64,000 bases of DNA from Arenimonas caeni (lineage in GTDB: Bacteria > Pseudomonadota > Gammaproteobacteria > Xanthomonadales > Xanthomonadaceae). The position numbers and the translations under genes were made by a program. How positions within the stretch are numbered: the stretch's first letter is position 1; each line of letters begins with the position of its first letter. Location: assembly GCF_003024235.1 (NCBI RefSeq), contig NZ_KZ679084.1, positions 460,684-524,683 on the forward strand, in the 5' to 3' direction. The notes beneath the pieces were generated by a model. The model searched no databases. It worked only from the letters and a program-made list of their open reading frames with translations, and was not told where the DNA came from. Of this stretch, positions 52,364 through 63,006 are shown piece by piece.

Positions 52364-53452
52364 TCAGGGGGCGAGCAGGAGGCGCAGGTCGGGGCCGATC
52401 TGGCGGGTATCGAGCAGGCGCAGGCCCAGGCGCCCGGCCATCGAGGCCGGGGTCACGCCGGCCAGCAGGGGCCGGCCGCGCTCGCCCAGCAGCACGGGCG
52501 CGACGTAGAGCAGCAGTTCGTCGACCAGGCCGGCGGCCACCAGCGCGCCCGAAAGCGTGGCGCCGGCTTCGACCTGCAGTTCGTTCACGCCGCGCTGGCC
52601 GAGCTGCGCAAGCACCGCGCCCAGGTCCAGGCCCGCCCCGGTGCGGCGCACGGCGAACGCATCCACCTCGTCGCCGTAGTCGGGGACCATGTCTTCGCCG
52701 TGAACCGCCACCGTCGGCGCGGCGCCGTCGGTGAGCAGGCCGGCGCCGGCCGGCAGCCGGCCGCGCTCGTCCAGCACCACGCGCAGCGGCGGGATGAAGG
52801 TTTCGCCGGATTCCAGGCGCACCGTGAGCCGCGGGTCGTCGGCCAGCACCGTGCCGATGCCGGTCATGATCGCGCCCGAACGCGCGCGCCAGCGCATGAC
52901 GTCGGCGCGCGAGGCCTCGGAGGTGATCCACTTGGACGTGCCGTCCTCCAGCGCCGTGCGGCCGTCCAGGCTCATGCCCAGCTTCACCCGCACCCAGGGC
53001 CGGCCGCGCTCGATGCGCGAGAAGAAACCGCGGTTGAGGTGGCGCGCGGCGGCCTCCATCAGCCCGAACTCGACCGCCACGCCGGCCGCCTCGAGCTTGG
53101 CGAAGCCCTGCCCCGCCACCTGGTGGAAGGGATCGCGGCAGGCCGCGACCACGCGGGTCACGCCCGCGGCCACCAACGCATCGGCGCAGGGCGGCGTGCG
53201 GCCGTGGTGGGCGCAGGGCTCGAGCGTGACGTAGGCGGTGGCGCCGGCGGCCCGGCCACCGGCGGCGCGCAGCGCCATCGCCTCGGCATGCGGTTCGCCG
53301 GCGCGTTCGTGCCAGCCCTCGCCCAGCACGCGGCGGCCGTCGGCGATGACGCAGCCGACCATCGGGTTGGGCCGCGCGGTGAACGCACCGCGTTCGGCCA
53401 GCTGCAGGGCGCGCGCCATGTGCGCGTGGTCGTGGGCGGAAAAGCCACTCAT
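52364..53452 (-). CDS. ribD: Bifunctional riboflavin deaminase/reductase
   Basis: Deaminates and then reduces the pyrimidine intermediate of riboflavin synthesis. 362 residues from ATG 53450-53452 ([20 protein letters not shown]), which overlaps the GNAT stop as ATGA. The deaminase zinc site is HAE (55-57) and PCAHHGRTPPC (79-89). The reductase domain starts near 150 (RPWVRVKLGMSLDGRTAL) and includes LQVEAGATLSGAL. Confidence 0.96.
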   Translation of the reverse strand: MSGFSAHDHAHMARALQLAERGAFTARPNPMVGCVIADGRRVLGEGWHERAGEPHAEAMALRAAGGRAAGATAYVTLEPCAHHGRTPPCADALVAAGVTRVVAACRDPFHQVAGQGFAKLEAAGVAVEFGLMEAAARHLNRGFFSRIERGRPWVRVKLGMSLDGRTALEDGTSKWITSEASRADVMRWRARSGAIMTGIGTVLADDPRLTVRLESGETFIPPLRVVLDERGRLPAGAGLLTDGAAPTVAVHGEDMVPDYGDEVDAFAVRRTGAGLDLGAVLAQLGQRGVNELQVEAGATLSGALVAAGLVDELLLYVAPVLLGERGRPLLAGVTPASMAGRLGLRLLDTRQIGPDLRLLLAP

Positions 53453-53928
53453 GCCGGAATGATGTCCATCAGGTGCACGGCGTGCCCGCGCAGGTGGGCG
53501 GCGCCCAGGTCGCGCCAGCCCAGCGCGGCGTAGAAACCGACGTGCTCGGGCGTGAACAGCCACAGCCGCGACACGCCCTCGCGCGCGGCCAGCGCCACGC
53601 ATTCACGCACCAGCGCCTTGCCGATGCCGCGGCCGCGCGAGGCCGGGCGCACGAACAGGCTGGCCAGCCAGGCGTCGCCGACGCCGTTGAACTCCGGCGC
53701 GTCCTCGTCCACCAGGCTCACCGAGCCCGCCGGCTCGTCGCCTTCGAAGGCCACCAGCGTGGTCGGGCGGCCGCACCGGGTGGCGTGGTCGCGCAGCTCG
53801 TCGGTGGCCGCCTGCAGGCTCCAGTCGGCCGGATCGTAGAAGTGGCCCCAGTGCGCGTGGTGCCAGGCGGCCAGCATCGGCGCGAGGCCGGGGGCGTCGG
53901 CCAGGGGCCGGATCACCGCCGCGCTCAC
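53449..53928 (-). CDS. GNAT-family N-acetyltransferase
   Basis: A 159-residue acetyltransferase of the GCN5-related family with a complete acetyl-CoA motif [21 protein letters not shown] (about 91-110), then [11 protein letters not shown] (motif B). The GTG start at 53926-53928 overlaps the nrdR stop as GTGA; no ATG lies near. Substrate unknown. Its place between nrdR and ribD in an overlapping operon may reflect shared transcription rather than function. Confidence 0.88.
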   Translation of the reverse strand: MSAAVIRPLADAPGLAPMLAAWHHAHWGHFYDPADWSLQAATDELRDHATRCGRPTTLVAFEGDEPAGSVSLVDEDAPEFNGVGDAWLASLFVRPASRGRGIGKALVRECVALAAREGVSRLWLFTPEHVGFYAALGWRDLGAAHLRGHAVHLMDIIPA

Positions 53929-54440
53929 TTGCGCGCCTTGTCGCCCGAACCCTCGAGAAGCGGCAGCTGCAGGCCCTCCAGGCCCGGCAGGTCGCGCTCG
54001 AGCCGCTCGATCTCCTCGCGGAAGGCCTGCACGTCCTCGAACTTCCGGTACACCGAGGCGAAGCGCACGTAGGCCACCTGGTCGAGCTTCTTGAGTTCGG
54101 CCATCACGAACTCGCCCACCCGCAGCGAGGGCAGCTCGCGCTCGCCGCTCAGGCGCAGGGCGTGGATGACCGCGCGCACGGCGCCGTCGATCTGCTCGGC
54201 CGAGACCGGGCGCTTTTGCAGCGCACGGTCGAAGCTCACGCGCAGCTTGCGCTCGTCGAAGGCTTCGCGGCGGCCGTCGCTCTTGACGATGGCCGGCAGC
54301 TTGAGCTCGGCCGTCTCGAACGTGTTGAAGCGCTCGCCGCAGGCCTCGCACTCGCGACGCCTGCGGATGGTGCTGCCGTCGTCGGACACGCGCGAGTCGA
54401 TCACGCGGGTGTCCTCGTGCTGGCAGAAGGGGCAGTGCAT
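53925..54440 (-). CDS. nrdR: Ribonucleotide reductase regulator NrdR
   Basis: Nucleotide-sensing repressor of ribonucleotide reductase genes. 171 residues. Zinc ribbon Cys3, Cys6, Cys31, Cys34 (MHCPFC...CEAC), followed by an ATP-cone domain ([20 protein letters not shown] onward). The ATG at 54438-54440 is fixed by the zinc ribbon at the N-terminus. It lies 10 bases after glyA, a common gammaproteobacterial pair. Confidence 0.97.
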   Translation of the reverse strand: MHCPFCQHEDTRVIDSRVSDDGSTIRRRRECEACGERFNTFETAELKLPAIVKSDGRREAFDERKLRVSFDRALQKRPVSAEQIDGAVRAVIHALRLSGERELPSLRVGEFVMAELKKLDQVAYVRFASVYRKFEDVQAFREEIERLERDLPGLEGLQLPLLEGSGDKARK

Positions 54441-54450
54441 CCGCGCCCCG

Positions 54451-55701
54451 TCAGCCGTACACCGGGAAGGCGCGGCACTGCTTCGTGACGTTTTCACGCA
54501 CGCCGGCGATCACGTTCGCGTCGGTGGGCGCGTCGAGCACGTCGCAGATCCAGTTGGCCAGGGCCACGCACTCGGGCTCCCTGTAGCCGCGGGTGGTGAC
54601 GGCCGGGGTGCCGATGCGCAGGCCCGAGGTGACGAAGGGCGAGCGCGGGTCGCCCGGCACCGAGTTCTTGTTCACCGTGATGTGGGCGGCGCCAAGCGCG
54701 GCCTCCGCGTCCTTGCCGGTGACGTCGCGGCCGATCAGGTCGATCAGCATCAGGTGGTTCTCGGTGCCGCCGGAGACGATCTTGTAGCCGCGCGCCATGA
54801 TCGCCTTCGCCATGGCCTGGGCGTTCTTGATGACCTGGGCCTGGTAGTCCTTGAACGAAGGCTCGAGCGCCTCCTTGAAGGCCACCGCCTTGGCGGCGAT
54901 CACGTGCATCAGCGGGCCGCCCTGGGTCCCCGGGAACACCAGCGACTGGAGCTTCTTCTCCAGCTCCTCGTTGGCCTTCGCGAGGATGATGCCGCCGCGC
55001 GGACCGCGCAGGGTCTTGTGGGTGGTGGAGGTGACCACGTCGGCGTGCGGCACCGGGTTCGGGTACAGGCCCGCGGCCACCAGCCCGGCCACGTGCGCCA
55101 TGTCCACGAAGAACCAGGCTCCGACCGACTTCGCGATCGCGGCCATGCGCGCCCAGTCCACCACCTGCGAGTAGGCGCTGAAGCCGGCGACCAGCATCTT
55201 CGGCTTGTGCTCGGTGGCGAGGCGCTGGACCTCGTCGTAGTCGATAAGGCCGTTCTCGTCCACGCCGTACTGCACGGCGTTGTAGATCTTGCCGCTGAAG
55301 TTGACCTTGGCGCCGTGGGTCAGGTGGCCACCGTGGGCCAGGCTCATGCCCAGCACGGTGTCGCCCGGCTGCAGCAGGGCCATGTAGACGGCGATGTTGG
55401 CCGACGAGCCCGAGTGCGGCTGGACGTTGGCGTAGTCGGCGCCGAACAGCTGCTTGACGCGGTCGATCGCCAGCTTCTCGGCGATGTCCACGTACTCGCA
55501 GCCGCCGTAGTAGCGCTTGCCGGGGTAACCCTCGGCGTACTTGTTGGTGAGCACGCTGCCCTGGGCCTCGAGCACGCGCGGGCTGGCGTAGTTCTCGGAA
55601 GCGATCAGCTCGACGTGGTCCTCCTGGCGGCGGGTTTCCTCGGCAATGGCCTGGGCGAGGTCCTCGTCGTAACCGGCGATCTGCATGTCCTTGGCAAACA
55701 T
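54451..55701 (-). CDS. glyA: Serine hydroxymethyltransferase
   Basis: PLP enzyme interconverting serine and glycine while charging tetrahydrofolate with a one-carbon unit. 416 residues from ATG 55699-55701 ([15 protein letters not shown]). Schiff-base Lys229 lies in [13 protein letters not shown], and [10 protein letters not shown] (32-41) and PHSGSSAN are intact. In-frame codons run far upstream, but they cross the inverted repeat at 55771-55854 and are not coding. Confidence 0.98.
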   Translation of the reverse strand: MFAKDMQIAGYDEDLAQAIAEETRRQEDHVELIASENYASPRVLEAQGSVLTNKYAEGYPGKRYYGGCEYVDIAEKLAIDRVKQLFGADYANVQPHSGSSANIAVYMALLQPGDTVLGMSLAHGGHLTHGAKVNFSGKIYNAVQYGVDENGLIDYDEVQRLATEHKPKMLVAGFSAYSQVVDWARMAAIAKSVGAWFFVDMAHVAGLVAAGLYPNPVPHADVVTSTTHKTLRGPRGGIILAKANEELEKKLQSLVFPGTQGGPLMHVIAAKAVAFKEALEPSFKDYQAQVIKNAQAMAKAIMARGYKIVSGGTENHLMLIDLIGRDVTGKDAEAALGAAHITVNKNSVPGDPRSPFVTSGLRIGTPAVTTRGYREPECVALANWICDVLDAPTDANVIAGVRENVTKQCRAFPVYG

Positions 55702-55770
55702 CGGGGGCGCTTCCTGTGGGGCTTTCGAGGCCGAAATTGTAGCCCCGGCGGGGGTTTGCAGCCAGCCGGC

Positions 55771-55854
55771 CGGTACCAGGTTCATTTTCTCCCCCGCTGG
55801 GACAGCCCGGCCAGCCGACCTGTCCCAGCGGGGGAGAAAATGAACCTGGTACCG
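55771..55854. repeat. Long perfect inverted repeat, 35-bp arms
   Basis: Arms at 55771-55805 and 55820-55853/55854 are perfect reverse complements with a 14-base spacer, the largest palindrome in the window. Landmarks are GGTACC at the outer ends and CTGGGACAG near the centre. It lies in the 262-base divergent gap between glyA and ettA, where it could be transcribed with either leader. The arms share the GGGACAG theme and poly-T/TTTTC core with other REP-like elements but not the GGGGAC outer cap. Confidence 0.9.
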
Positions 55855-55963
55855 CTTTTCGGCGATAATGGCGGATTCGACGAAAACCGACCGGCCGCCC
55901 CTCCCCGGGGCAGGCCCCACCCCCGCCCGTGCCCGAGCACGGCGCCCCGGAAACGAGTAGCCC

Positions 55964-57628
<1,665 letters not shown>

Positions 57629-57635
57629 GCCCCCC

Positions 57636-57658
57636 TGCCCCCTCCCCGCGAGGGGGCA
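57636..57658 (+). terminator. Hairpin after ettA
   Basis: TGCCCCCTC-CCCGC-GAGGGGGCA is a 9-bp stem, starting 7 bases past the ettA stop and followed by GTCATTTC. Probable intrinsic terminator with a weak T run. Confidence 0.65.
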
Positions 57659-57687
57659 GTCATTTCAGCCCTCCTCCGAACATCGCC

Positions 57688-57711
57688 GTAGGAGCCTTCA
57701 GGCGCTCCTAC
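57688..57711. repeat. GTAGGAGC hairpin repeat
   Basis: GTAGGAGC and GCTCCTAC flank an 8-base loop. This sequence type is a familiar short intergenic repeat in Xanthomonadales and Pseudomonas. It lies in the convergent gap between ettA and the GT2 gene and may help terminate both. Confidence 0.7.
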
Positions 57712-57726
57712 AGAGGGGCCGCGGGG

Positions 57727-58647
57727 TCAGCGCAGGCGCCGGAGGCGCTGGCGGGCGAGGACGAGGCCGAAATGGGCCCAGAGGGCGAGCCAGAGGATCG
57801 GCTGCAGCAGGGCCGGGGTTTCGGCGGCTTCGAACTTGCGGAAGTAGCGCCACAGGCCCCGGTGCTTCTGCAGCTCGACCCAAGCCGGGCGGCGGCGGCT
57901 GGAGACGCCGCGCAGGTGGGTCACGGCGAGGTGGTTGGCCACCACCACCTCGTAGCCGGCCTGGCGGACCCGGCGGCACAGATCCAGGTCTTCAGCGTGC
58001 AGCCGGTAGCCCTCGTCGAAGCCGCCCAGGCGCACGAACAGCACCGAGGGCAGCAGCATCAGCGCGCCGGAGACCGCATCCACGGGCTGCACGTCCTGGT
58101 TCGGGTCGCGGCCCAGGTACAGGCTGTCGCGCTTGCCGAACGAAAGCAGCTGCTCGCGCAGCGACGGGTCGGCGCGGCGCGAGGCCGGGTCGGCGACGCC
58201 GTGCTCGTCGCGCTGCTCCACGCCGAGCAGGCCGGCGCCGGGGCGCGCGATGGCGCAGTCGACCAGGCGCGCCAACGTGTCGCGGCTGACGAAGGCGTCG
58301 GGATTGACGAACGCGACCCAGGGCTGGGCGATGGCCGTCGCGCCCTGGTTGCAGGCCGCGGCGAAGCCCCGGTTGTCCGGGTTCCGCGCCAGGCCCAGGC
58401 GCGGATCGCGGCGGGCCAGGCGCTCGACGATGGCCACCGTGTCGTCCGGCGAGGCATTGTCGACCACCACCACCCGCGCCACGTCGCGCGCCGACAGCAG
58501 CGCCGACAGGCAGCGCTCGATCGTGCCCGCGCTGGCATGGGCCACCACCACCACGCCGATGTCGCGCGCGCCGTGGTCGGGCACGCCGCCCGGGCCGGGC
58601 GCGGCGGATTGCTCGCCGGTTAGCGGCGGTAGCGGTTTGTCGGACAT
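57727..58647 (-). CDS. Glycosyltransferase family 2 protein (rhamnosyltransferase-like)
   Basis: A 306-residue GT-A protein. A disordered Pro/Gly-rich start is followed by VVVVAHASAGTIERCLSALL, VVVVDNASPDDT (59-70), NRGFAAACNQG, and AFVNPDAFV with the metal-binding acidic motif; AVSGALMLLP and EDLDLCRRVRQAGYEV complete the family pattern. One hydrophobic stretch near the C-terminus may associate with the membrane. Last gene of the type II secretion operon, 9 bases after a second GT2 gene. Donor and acceptor unknown. Confidence 0.9.
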   Translation of the reverse strand: MSDKPLPPLTGEQSAAPGPGGVPDHGARDIGVVVVAHASAGTIERCLSALLSARDVARVVVVDNASPDDTVAIVERLARRDPRLGLARNPDNRGFAAACNQGATAIAQPWVAFVNPDAFVSRDTLARLVDCAIARPGAGLLGVEQRDEHGVADPASRRADPSLREQLLSFGKRDSLYLGRDPNQDVQPVDAVSGALMLLPSVLFVRLGGFDEGYRLHAEDLDLCRRVRQAGYEVVVANHLAVTHLRGVSSRRRPAWVELQKHRGLWRYFRKFEAAETPALLQPILWLALWAHFGLVLARQRLRRLR

Positions 58648-58656
58648 GGGCGGATG

Positions 58657-59541
58657 CTAGCCGAACAGGTCGCGCTGCGGTCCCGAGCGCGCCAGCAGTT
58701 CGAGGTTTTCCTGCAGCCGCGCGCGATGCGCACGCAGCGGATCGTCGAGCAGGAACCGCGCCACCTGCTCGTGGTAGAGGGGCCAGCGTGCCAGCAGCCG
58801 CTCGAGGTTGCCGCCTTCGGCCGGCAGCTCGAGCGGGCCGAACGATGCGCCGCCGTGGTGCACCACGTAGGCCGTGTCGCACAGCACGTTGCGCCAGCCC
58901 ATCGCCGCCGCGCGCAGGCTGAAGTCGTCCTGTTCGCCGCCGCCGACCCCGAACGTCGCCGCATCGAAGCCACCCAGCTGGCGCAGCGCCGCGCGCCGCA
59001 CGTACATGCAAAAGCCCGCCGCGGCCGGCAGCTCCGGCCATGCCGGCGCCGACATCGCCGCCGCCTCGGCCAGCACGTCCGGATGCTCGGGCGCCGGGTT
59101 GGGCTCGCCCGGGCGCGGGAAGCTGCAGGTTTCGGCGTTGTTCGACCACGGGGTGATGGTGGCGATGCGCGCGTCGGCCCCGGCGCAGCGGGCCAGCTGC
59201 TGCAGCCAGCCGGGCGTGACCACCGTGTCGGAGTCGAGCAGCACCACGTCGGCCTCGCCGGTCTCGGCGAAGGCCGCGTTGCAGTTGGCCGGGTAGCCCA
59301 TGTTCAGATCGCGCCGCACGTAGCGGGCATCGAGCGCGCTGCGGTAGCACCAGCCGCGCGCCATCGGGTTGATGCGCTGGTCGGTGGACGCATCATCGGC
59401 CAGCAGCACGCGGGTGCCCGGCGGCAGCGTGCGCTCGAGCGAGGCCAGGCAGGCGTCGAGCGCCTCGAGCGCGTTGTGGATGGTGACGACGACGGTGGGC
59501 AGCGGCCCCGCGACGCCCGGCCTGGGCTCGGCGCGGGCCAT
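58657..59541 (-). CDS. Glycosyltransferase family 2 protein
   Basis: A 294-residue GT-A protein starting at ATG 59539-59541, one base beyond the gspD stop. Motifs are VVVTIHNALEALDACLASL, LLADDASTD, and VVLLDSDTVVTPGWLQ with the DSD metal site; GGGEQDDFSLRAAAMGW is the acceptor-side acidic motif. No membrane helix. It probably works with the next GT2 gene on one glycan. Its tie to secretin gene gspD is by transcription only. Confidence 0.9.
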   Translation of the reverse strand: MARAEPRPGVAGPLPTVVVTIHNALEALDACLASLERTLPPGTRVLLADDASTDQRINPMARGWCYRSALDARYVRRDLNMGYPANCNAAFAETGEADVVLLDSDTVVTPGWLQQLARCAGADARIATITPWSNNAETCSFPRPGEPNPAPEHPDVLAEAAAMSAPAWPELPAAAGFCMYVRRAALRQLGGFDAATFGVGGGEQDDFSLRAAAMGWRNVLCDTAYVVHHGGASFGPLELPAEGGNLERLLARWPLYHEQVARFLLDDPLRAHRARLQENLELLARSGPQRDLFG

Positions 59542-59542
59542 G

Positions 59543-61720
59543 TCAGCGCGCGTCGTCGCCCCGGCGCAGGGGCTCGAGGGCGCGGAAGCGCTCGCCGTAT
59601 TCATCGGTGAGCTTGCGCGCCTCGTTCGGATCGCGAACCACGCGCGGCGTGACCAGGATGATCACCTCGGTGCGCAGCTTGTCCTGGGTCTTCTTGCCGA
59701 ACAGCCCGCCCACCACCGGCAGCCGGCTCAGGCCCGGCAGGCCGTCGCTGCCCTGCAGGGTGCTGTCGGAAATCAGGCCGGCCAGCATCACCGTCTCGCC
59801 GCTCTGCACGGCCGCCTCGGTGGTGAGCTTGCGCTTGTTGATCGGCAGGTTGCCGTTGGCGTCGGCGGAATCGCCGGGCGAGCTGACCTCCTGCTCGATC
59901 TCCATGAACACCGTGCCGTCGCGGCTGATGCGCGGCGTGACCGTGAGGATGACGCCGGTGTCGAGGTACTGCACCTGGGTGAAGGTGCCGGTGCCACCGC
60001 CGCTGCCGTCGCCGATGATCGGGTTGAAGCTGGTCGAGTTGACCGGGATCTTGGTGCCCACGTCGAGCTTGGCCTCGGCGTTGTTGCGCACCACCACCGA
60101 CGGCGTCGAGAGCACGCGCACGTCGGAATAGCTGTCGAGCGCCGAGATCACCGCGGCGGCGTTGCGGCCCAGGAAGGTCCACGACAGCCCGCCCTCGCCC
60201 ACCGCGCCCGAGAGGTCGCCCCAGATCGGGCGGCCCACCGCCGAGGGCAGGCCCTCGTCGGCCACCGCGTTCTCGAAGAACCAGTTCACGCCGTAGCTGA
60301 GCTGGCCGTTGAGCTGCACCTCCACCACCTGCGCCTCGATGTGCACCTGCAGCGGCATCGTGTCCAGGCGCTCGATGGTGCGGCGGATCGACTCCCACTG
60401 GCCCGGCGTCGCGCGCACCAGCAGCGCATTACTTTCCTCCACCGCGCTCACCGACACGCCGTCGGCGCTGCCGATGGACACGCCGCCGGCCGCGTCGCCG
60501 GCGCCAGCGCCGGCCCGGCCCGCGGCCGCCGCGCGCGCCTTGGGATCGGCGGCATCCGGCGCCGGGGTATCGATCGAGCGGATCTGCACCGGCTCCAGGC
60601 CGGGCATCAGCGAGGGAGCGCCGCCACCGGCGCCCGCCGGGGACGGGCCGACGCCACCGAACACCTGGTTGAGCTGCTCGGCCAGGTCCACGGCCTTCAT
60701 GTAGAGCACTTCGTAGGTGTACAGGCGCGCGCCCTCGCCGCCGCCGGCGTCCAGGCGTTCGATCCAGGCCTGCACCTCGCGCAGGTAGCGCGGCTGCGGC
60801 GTGATCACCAGCACCGCGTTCTGGCCCTGCAGCGGCATGAAGCGGAACATGCCGGCCACCGGCGTCTGGCCTTCGTCGCCGAACACCGACTCGAGGTCGG
60901 ACACCACCGCCTCGGCCTCGGACGACATCAGCGGATAGACGCCCACCGACATACCGGCCAGCCAGTCGACGTCGAAGATCTCGACCGTGCGCAGGTAGTT
61001 CTGCAGCTCGGCGCGGGTGCCGGCGAGCACGATCAGGTTGCGCGAGCTGTCGGTGCTGACCACGGCGTTGGGCCGCGCGTAGGGTTCGAGCAGCTTCTTC
61101 ATCTCGGCGGCGGAGATGTAGCGCAGCGGCACCGCGCGCACCTCGTAGCCGCGGGCGTTGGCCACGCCGCCGGTGCGCGGCGAAAGGTTACCCGGCAGCG
61201 CCTGCTCGGTGGGCAGCACGTTGTAGCGGCCGTCGAGCCAGACCAGGCGGGCGTTGTTCCAGCCCAGCACCATCTCCAGCAGGCCAAGCGCCTGCGCGGC
61301 GTTCACCGGGCGCGGCGTGGCGAGCGTCACCTGGCCCTGCACGCCGGGCGCGATGACGTAGTTCTGCTGCAGCAGGTCGCCGAGGATCACCTTCACCACG
61401 GCGTGCACCGGCTCGCCCTCGAAGTTGAAGGTGGCCTCGCCGGGCATGTCCAGCGAGGGCGGCGGCGTGGCCGCGACGCGCTCGTTGATGACCGTGCCCG
61501 TGCCCGGGGTCAGCACGGCGCCGGCGACGGGCGCCTGGTCGGTCTCGATGCCTTCCTGCCCGTCGTCGGAACCGCCGGTCGCCTCGCGGCTGATCACCGG
61601 CTGGGCGGCAAGCGGGTCGGCGCCACGCTGCACCACCGGCGACGGGACCGAGGCGCAGCCGGCCAGGATGACCAGCAGGGCCGGCGCGAGGACAAGCAGG
61701 GGGCGGTGGATGGACATCAT
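59543..61720 (-). CDS. gspD: Type II secretion system secretin GspD (XpsD type lipoprotein)
   Basis: Outer membrane channel of the T2SS. 725 residues with a lipoprotein signal and lipobox LAGC (Cys22), as in XpsD of Xanthomonas, which may make it pilotin-independent. Periplasmic N domains follow (about 95-420), interrupted by a Gly/Ala-rich insert. The secretin domain (about 470-700) has QVVEVQLNGQLSYGVNW, VRVLSTPSVVVRNNAEA and the signature VPVVGGLFGKKTQDKLRTE-like segment. The first or second Met (61720 or 61717) may be used. Confidence 0.95.
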   Translation of the reverse strand: MMSIHRPLLVLAPALLVILAGCASVPSPVVQRGADPLAAQPVISREATGGSDDGQEGIETDQAPVAGAVLTPGTGTVINERVAATPPPSLDMPGEATFNFEGEPVHAVVKVILGDLLQQNYVIAPGVQGQVTLATPRPVNAAQALGLLEMVLGWNNARLVWLDGRYNVLPTEQALPGNLSPRTGGVANARGYEVRAVPLRYISAAEMKKLLEPYARPNAVVSTDSSRNLIVLAGTRAELQNYLRTVEIFDVDWLAGMSVGVYPLMSSEAEAVVSDLESVFGDEGQTPVAGMFRFMPLQGQNAVLVITPQPRYLREVQAWIERLDAGGGEGARLYTYEVLYMKAVDLAEQLNQVFGGVGPSPAGAGGGAPSLMPGLEPVQIRSIDTPAPDAADPKARAAAAGRAGAGAGDAAGGVSIGSADGVSVSAVEESNALLVRATPGQWESIRRTIERLDTMPLQVHIEAQVVEVQLNGQLSYGVNWFFENAVADEGLPSAVGRPIWGDLSGAVGEGGLSWTFLGRNAAAVISALDSYSDVRVLSTPSVVVRNNAEAKLDVGTKIPVNSTSFNPIIGDGSGGGTGTFTQVQYLDTGVILTVTPRISRDGTVFMEIEQEVSSPGDSADANGNLPINKRKLTTEAAVQSGETVMLAGLISDSTLQGSDGLPGLSRLPVVGGLFGKKTQDKLRTEVIILVTPRVVRDPNEARKLTDEYGERFRALEPLRRGDDAR

Positions 61721-61724
61721 GCGG

Positions 61725-62420
61725 CTACTCTACCTTCTGGGCATTCCGGCGGGCGGCTTCCTCGCGCAGCTGCTCGCGCCGGGCTTCGATGCGCCGGCGG
61801 ATCGCCTGGACCTGGTCGTCCTCGCCGGCCGGCGCGTCGGCATTGGGCGGGGTCGCCGCAGCGGCGGCCGGCGCGCCTTCCGGCGCCGGCGCTGCGGCGG
61901 CCGGCCTTGCGGCCGGGGCGGCGGCACCATCGGCGCTGCCGTCGTACAGGCGGAGTTCGAGCGTGCGCCGGCCCTGCGGGCCTTCGAATTCGGCGCTGCG
62001 CGGGGCCAGCGACACCAGCCGCCAGCCGGTGCCCGCCACGAGCTCGCCGACGCGCACGCGCTCGCTGCGCTGGCGGTCGGGCGACTGCAGCAGCGCCGCC
62101 TGGAAATCGCCGGCCATCAGTACGCCAGTCAGCTCCAGGTCCATCGGCGCGTCGCCCCCGGCGGCATCTCCACCGTCCGCGGCGCGGCGATCGGCGTTGA
62201 GCAGGGGGCGCCGGCTGAGCTCGTCATAGGCCGACAAGGGACCCAGGCGCGCGCCGACTTCCGACAGCTCCACCTGCGGCACCGGCGGCGCCAGGGCCGG
62301 ATTGTCCGGGTGCGGGCCGAAGTTGGCGCCCAGGCCGGACAGCGCCAGCACCAGCAGGCCGAGCGCCCACGCGGCCAGGGCGGCCAGGAGCACGTTGCCG
62401 GGGCGCAGGGACTCAAGCAC
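61725..62420 (-). CDS. Type II secretion protein N/C (XpsN/GspC-like)
   Basis: A 231-residue bitopic protein: one membrane helix (about 10-31) then a GspC-type homology region (about 55-150, SRRPLLNADRRAA, LTGVLMAGDFQAALL). An Ala/Pro-rich linker leads to a charged C-terminal helix. In Xanthomonas the equivalent is XpsN, which joins XpsL-XpsM to secretin XpsD. Position between gspM and gspD supports this role. It overlaps gspM by 8 bases. Sequence identity to the family is modest. Confidence 0.85.
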   Translation of the reverse strand: MLESLRPGNVLLAALAAWALGLLVLALSGLGANFGPHPDNPALAPPVPQVELSEVGARLGPLSAYDELSRRPLLNADRRAADGGDAAGGDAPMDLELTGVLMAGDFQAALLQSPDRQRSERVRVGELVAGTGWRLVSLAPRSAEFEGPQGRRTLELRLYDGSADGAAAPAARPAAAAPAPEGAPAAAAATPPNADAPAGEDDQVQAIRRRIEARREQLREEAARRNAQKVE

Positions 62421-63006
62421 CGGGCACCCCCGAAGGCGTCGCCAGGTAGCCGTAGAGGTCGAAGCTGACGTCCATCATGCCGCCCTCGCGGCCGGTGCCC
62501 AGGTAGGCCGTGCGCGAGAGCAGGTCGAGGTTGTCGATGAACAGCTGCGGGCTGTCGCTCTCCAACGCGTGCAGCACCGCGCCAAGTTCGGTCATGCCGC
62601 AGCGCAGGCGCACCTGCACGGTGGCGCGCACGAAGGGCTCGTCGATGCGGCCCTCGTTGGGCGTGCGGGCGGTGATCTGGCAGCGTCCCGGCTGCGGGCT
62701 GGCGGCCTCGACCACCGACTCGAGCCGCTGCACCAGCGCGGCGGTGGCGAGCTGGCGGTTGCCCTCGGGCAGGAAGCCGGCGTTCCCGGCTTCGAACTCG
62801 CGCACCCGCGCCAGCTCGCGCTCGAGCAGCGGGCGCTGGGCGATCTCCATGCGCAGGGCCAGTTGTTCATCGCGCAGGCGCTGGATCTCGTCGCCCATGG
62901 CCAGCATCGGCGCCGTGAACCACCAGTGCACCAGCACCAGGTAGGCCAGGGCCAGGGCGGCCAGGCCCAGCAGCAGCCAGCGGGCGCGTTCGAGGGCCGG
63001 CTTCAT
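62413..63006 (-). CDS. gspM: Type II secretion protein M
   Basis: A 197-residue inner membrane protein: one helix (about 9-32), a coiled coil (about 35-75, rich in Glu, Leu, Arg) and a ferredoxin-like periplasmic domain (about 100-190, RATVQVRLRCGMTELGAVLH). It is of the XpsM type and forms part of the inner platform with GspL. Overlaps gspL by 4 bases. Confidence 0.87.
   Translation of the reverse strand: MKPALERARWLLLGLAALALAYLVLVHWWFTAPMLAMGDEIQRLRDEQLALRMEIAQRPLLERELARVREFEAGNAGFLPEGNRQLATAALVQRLESVVEAASPQPGRCQITARTPNEGRIDEPFVRATVQVRLRCGMTELGAVLHALESDSPQLFIDNLDLLSRTAYLGTGREGGMMDVSFDLYGYLATPSGVPGA

Noticed and set aside
52274-53452. FMN riboswitch near the rib genes
   Set aside because: The 90-base ribD-ribE gap shows none of the conserved FMN aptamer blocks, and ribD starts inside an overlap.
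59369-62200. Long plus-strand frame opposite gspD
   Set aside because: Antisense shadow; composition and lack of domains argue against coding.
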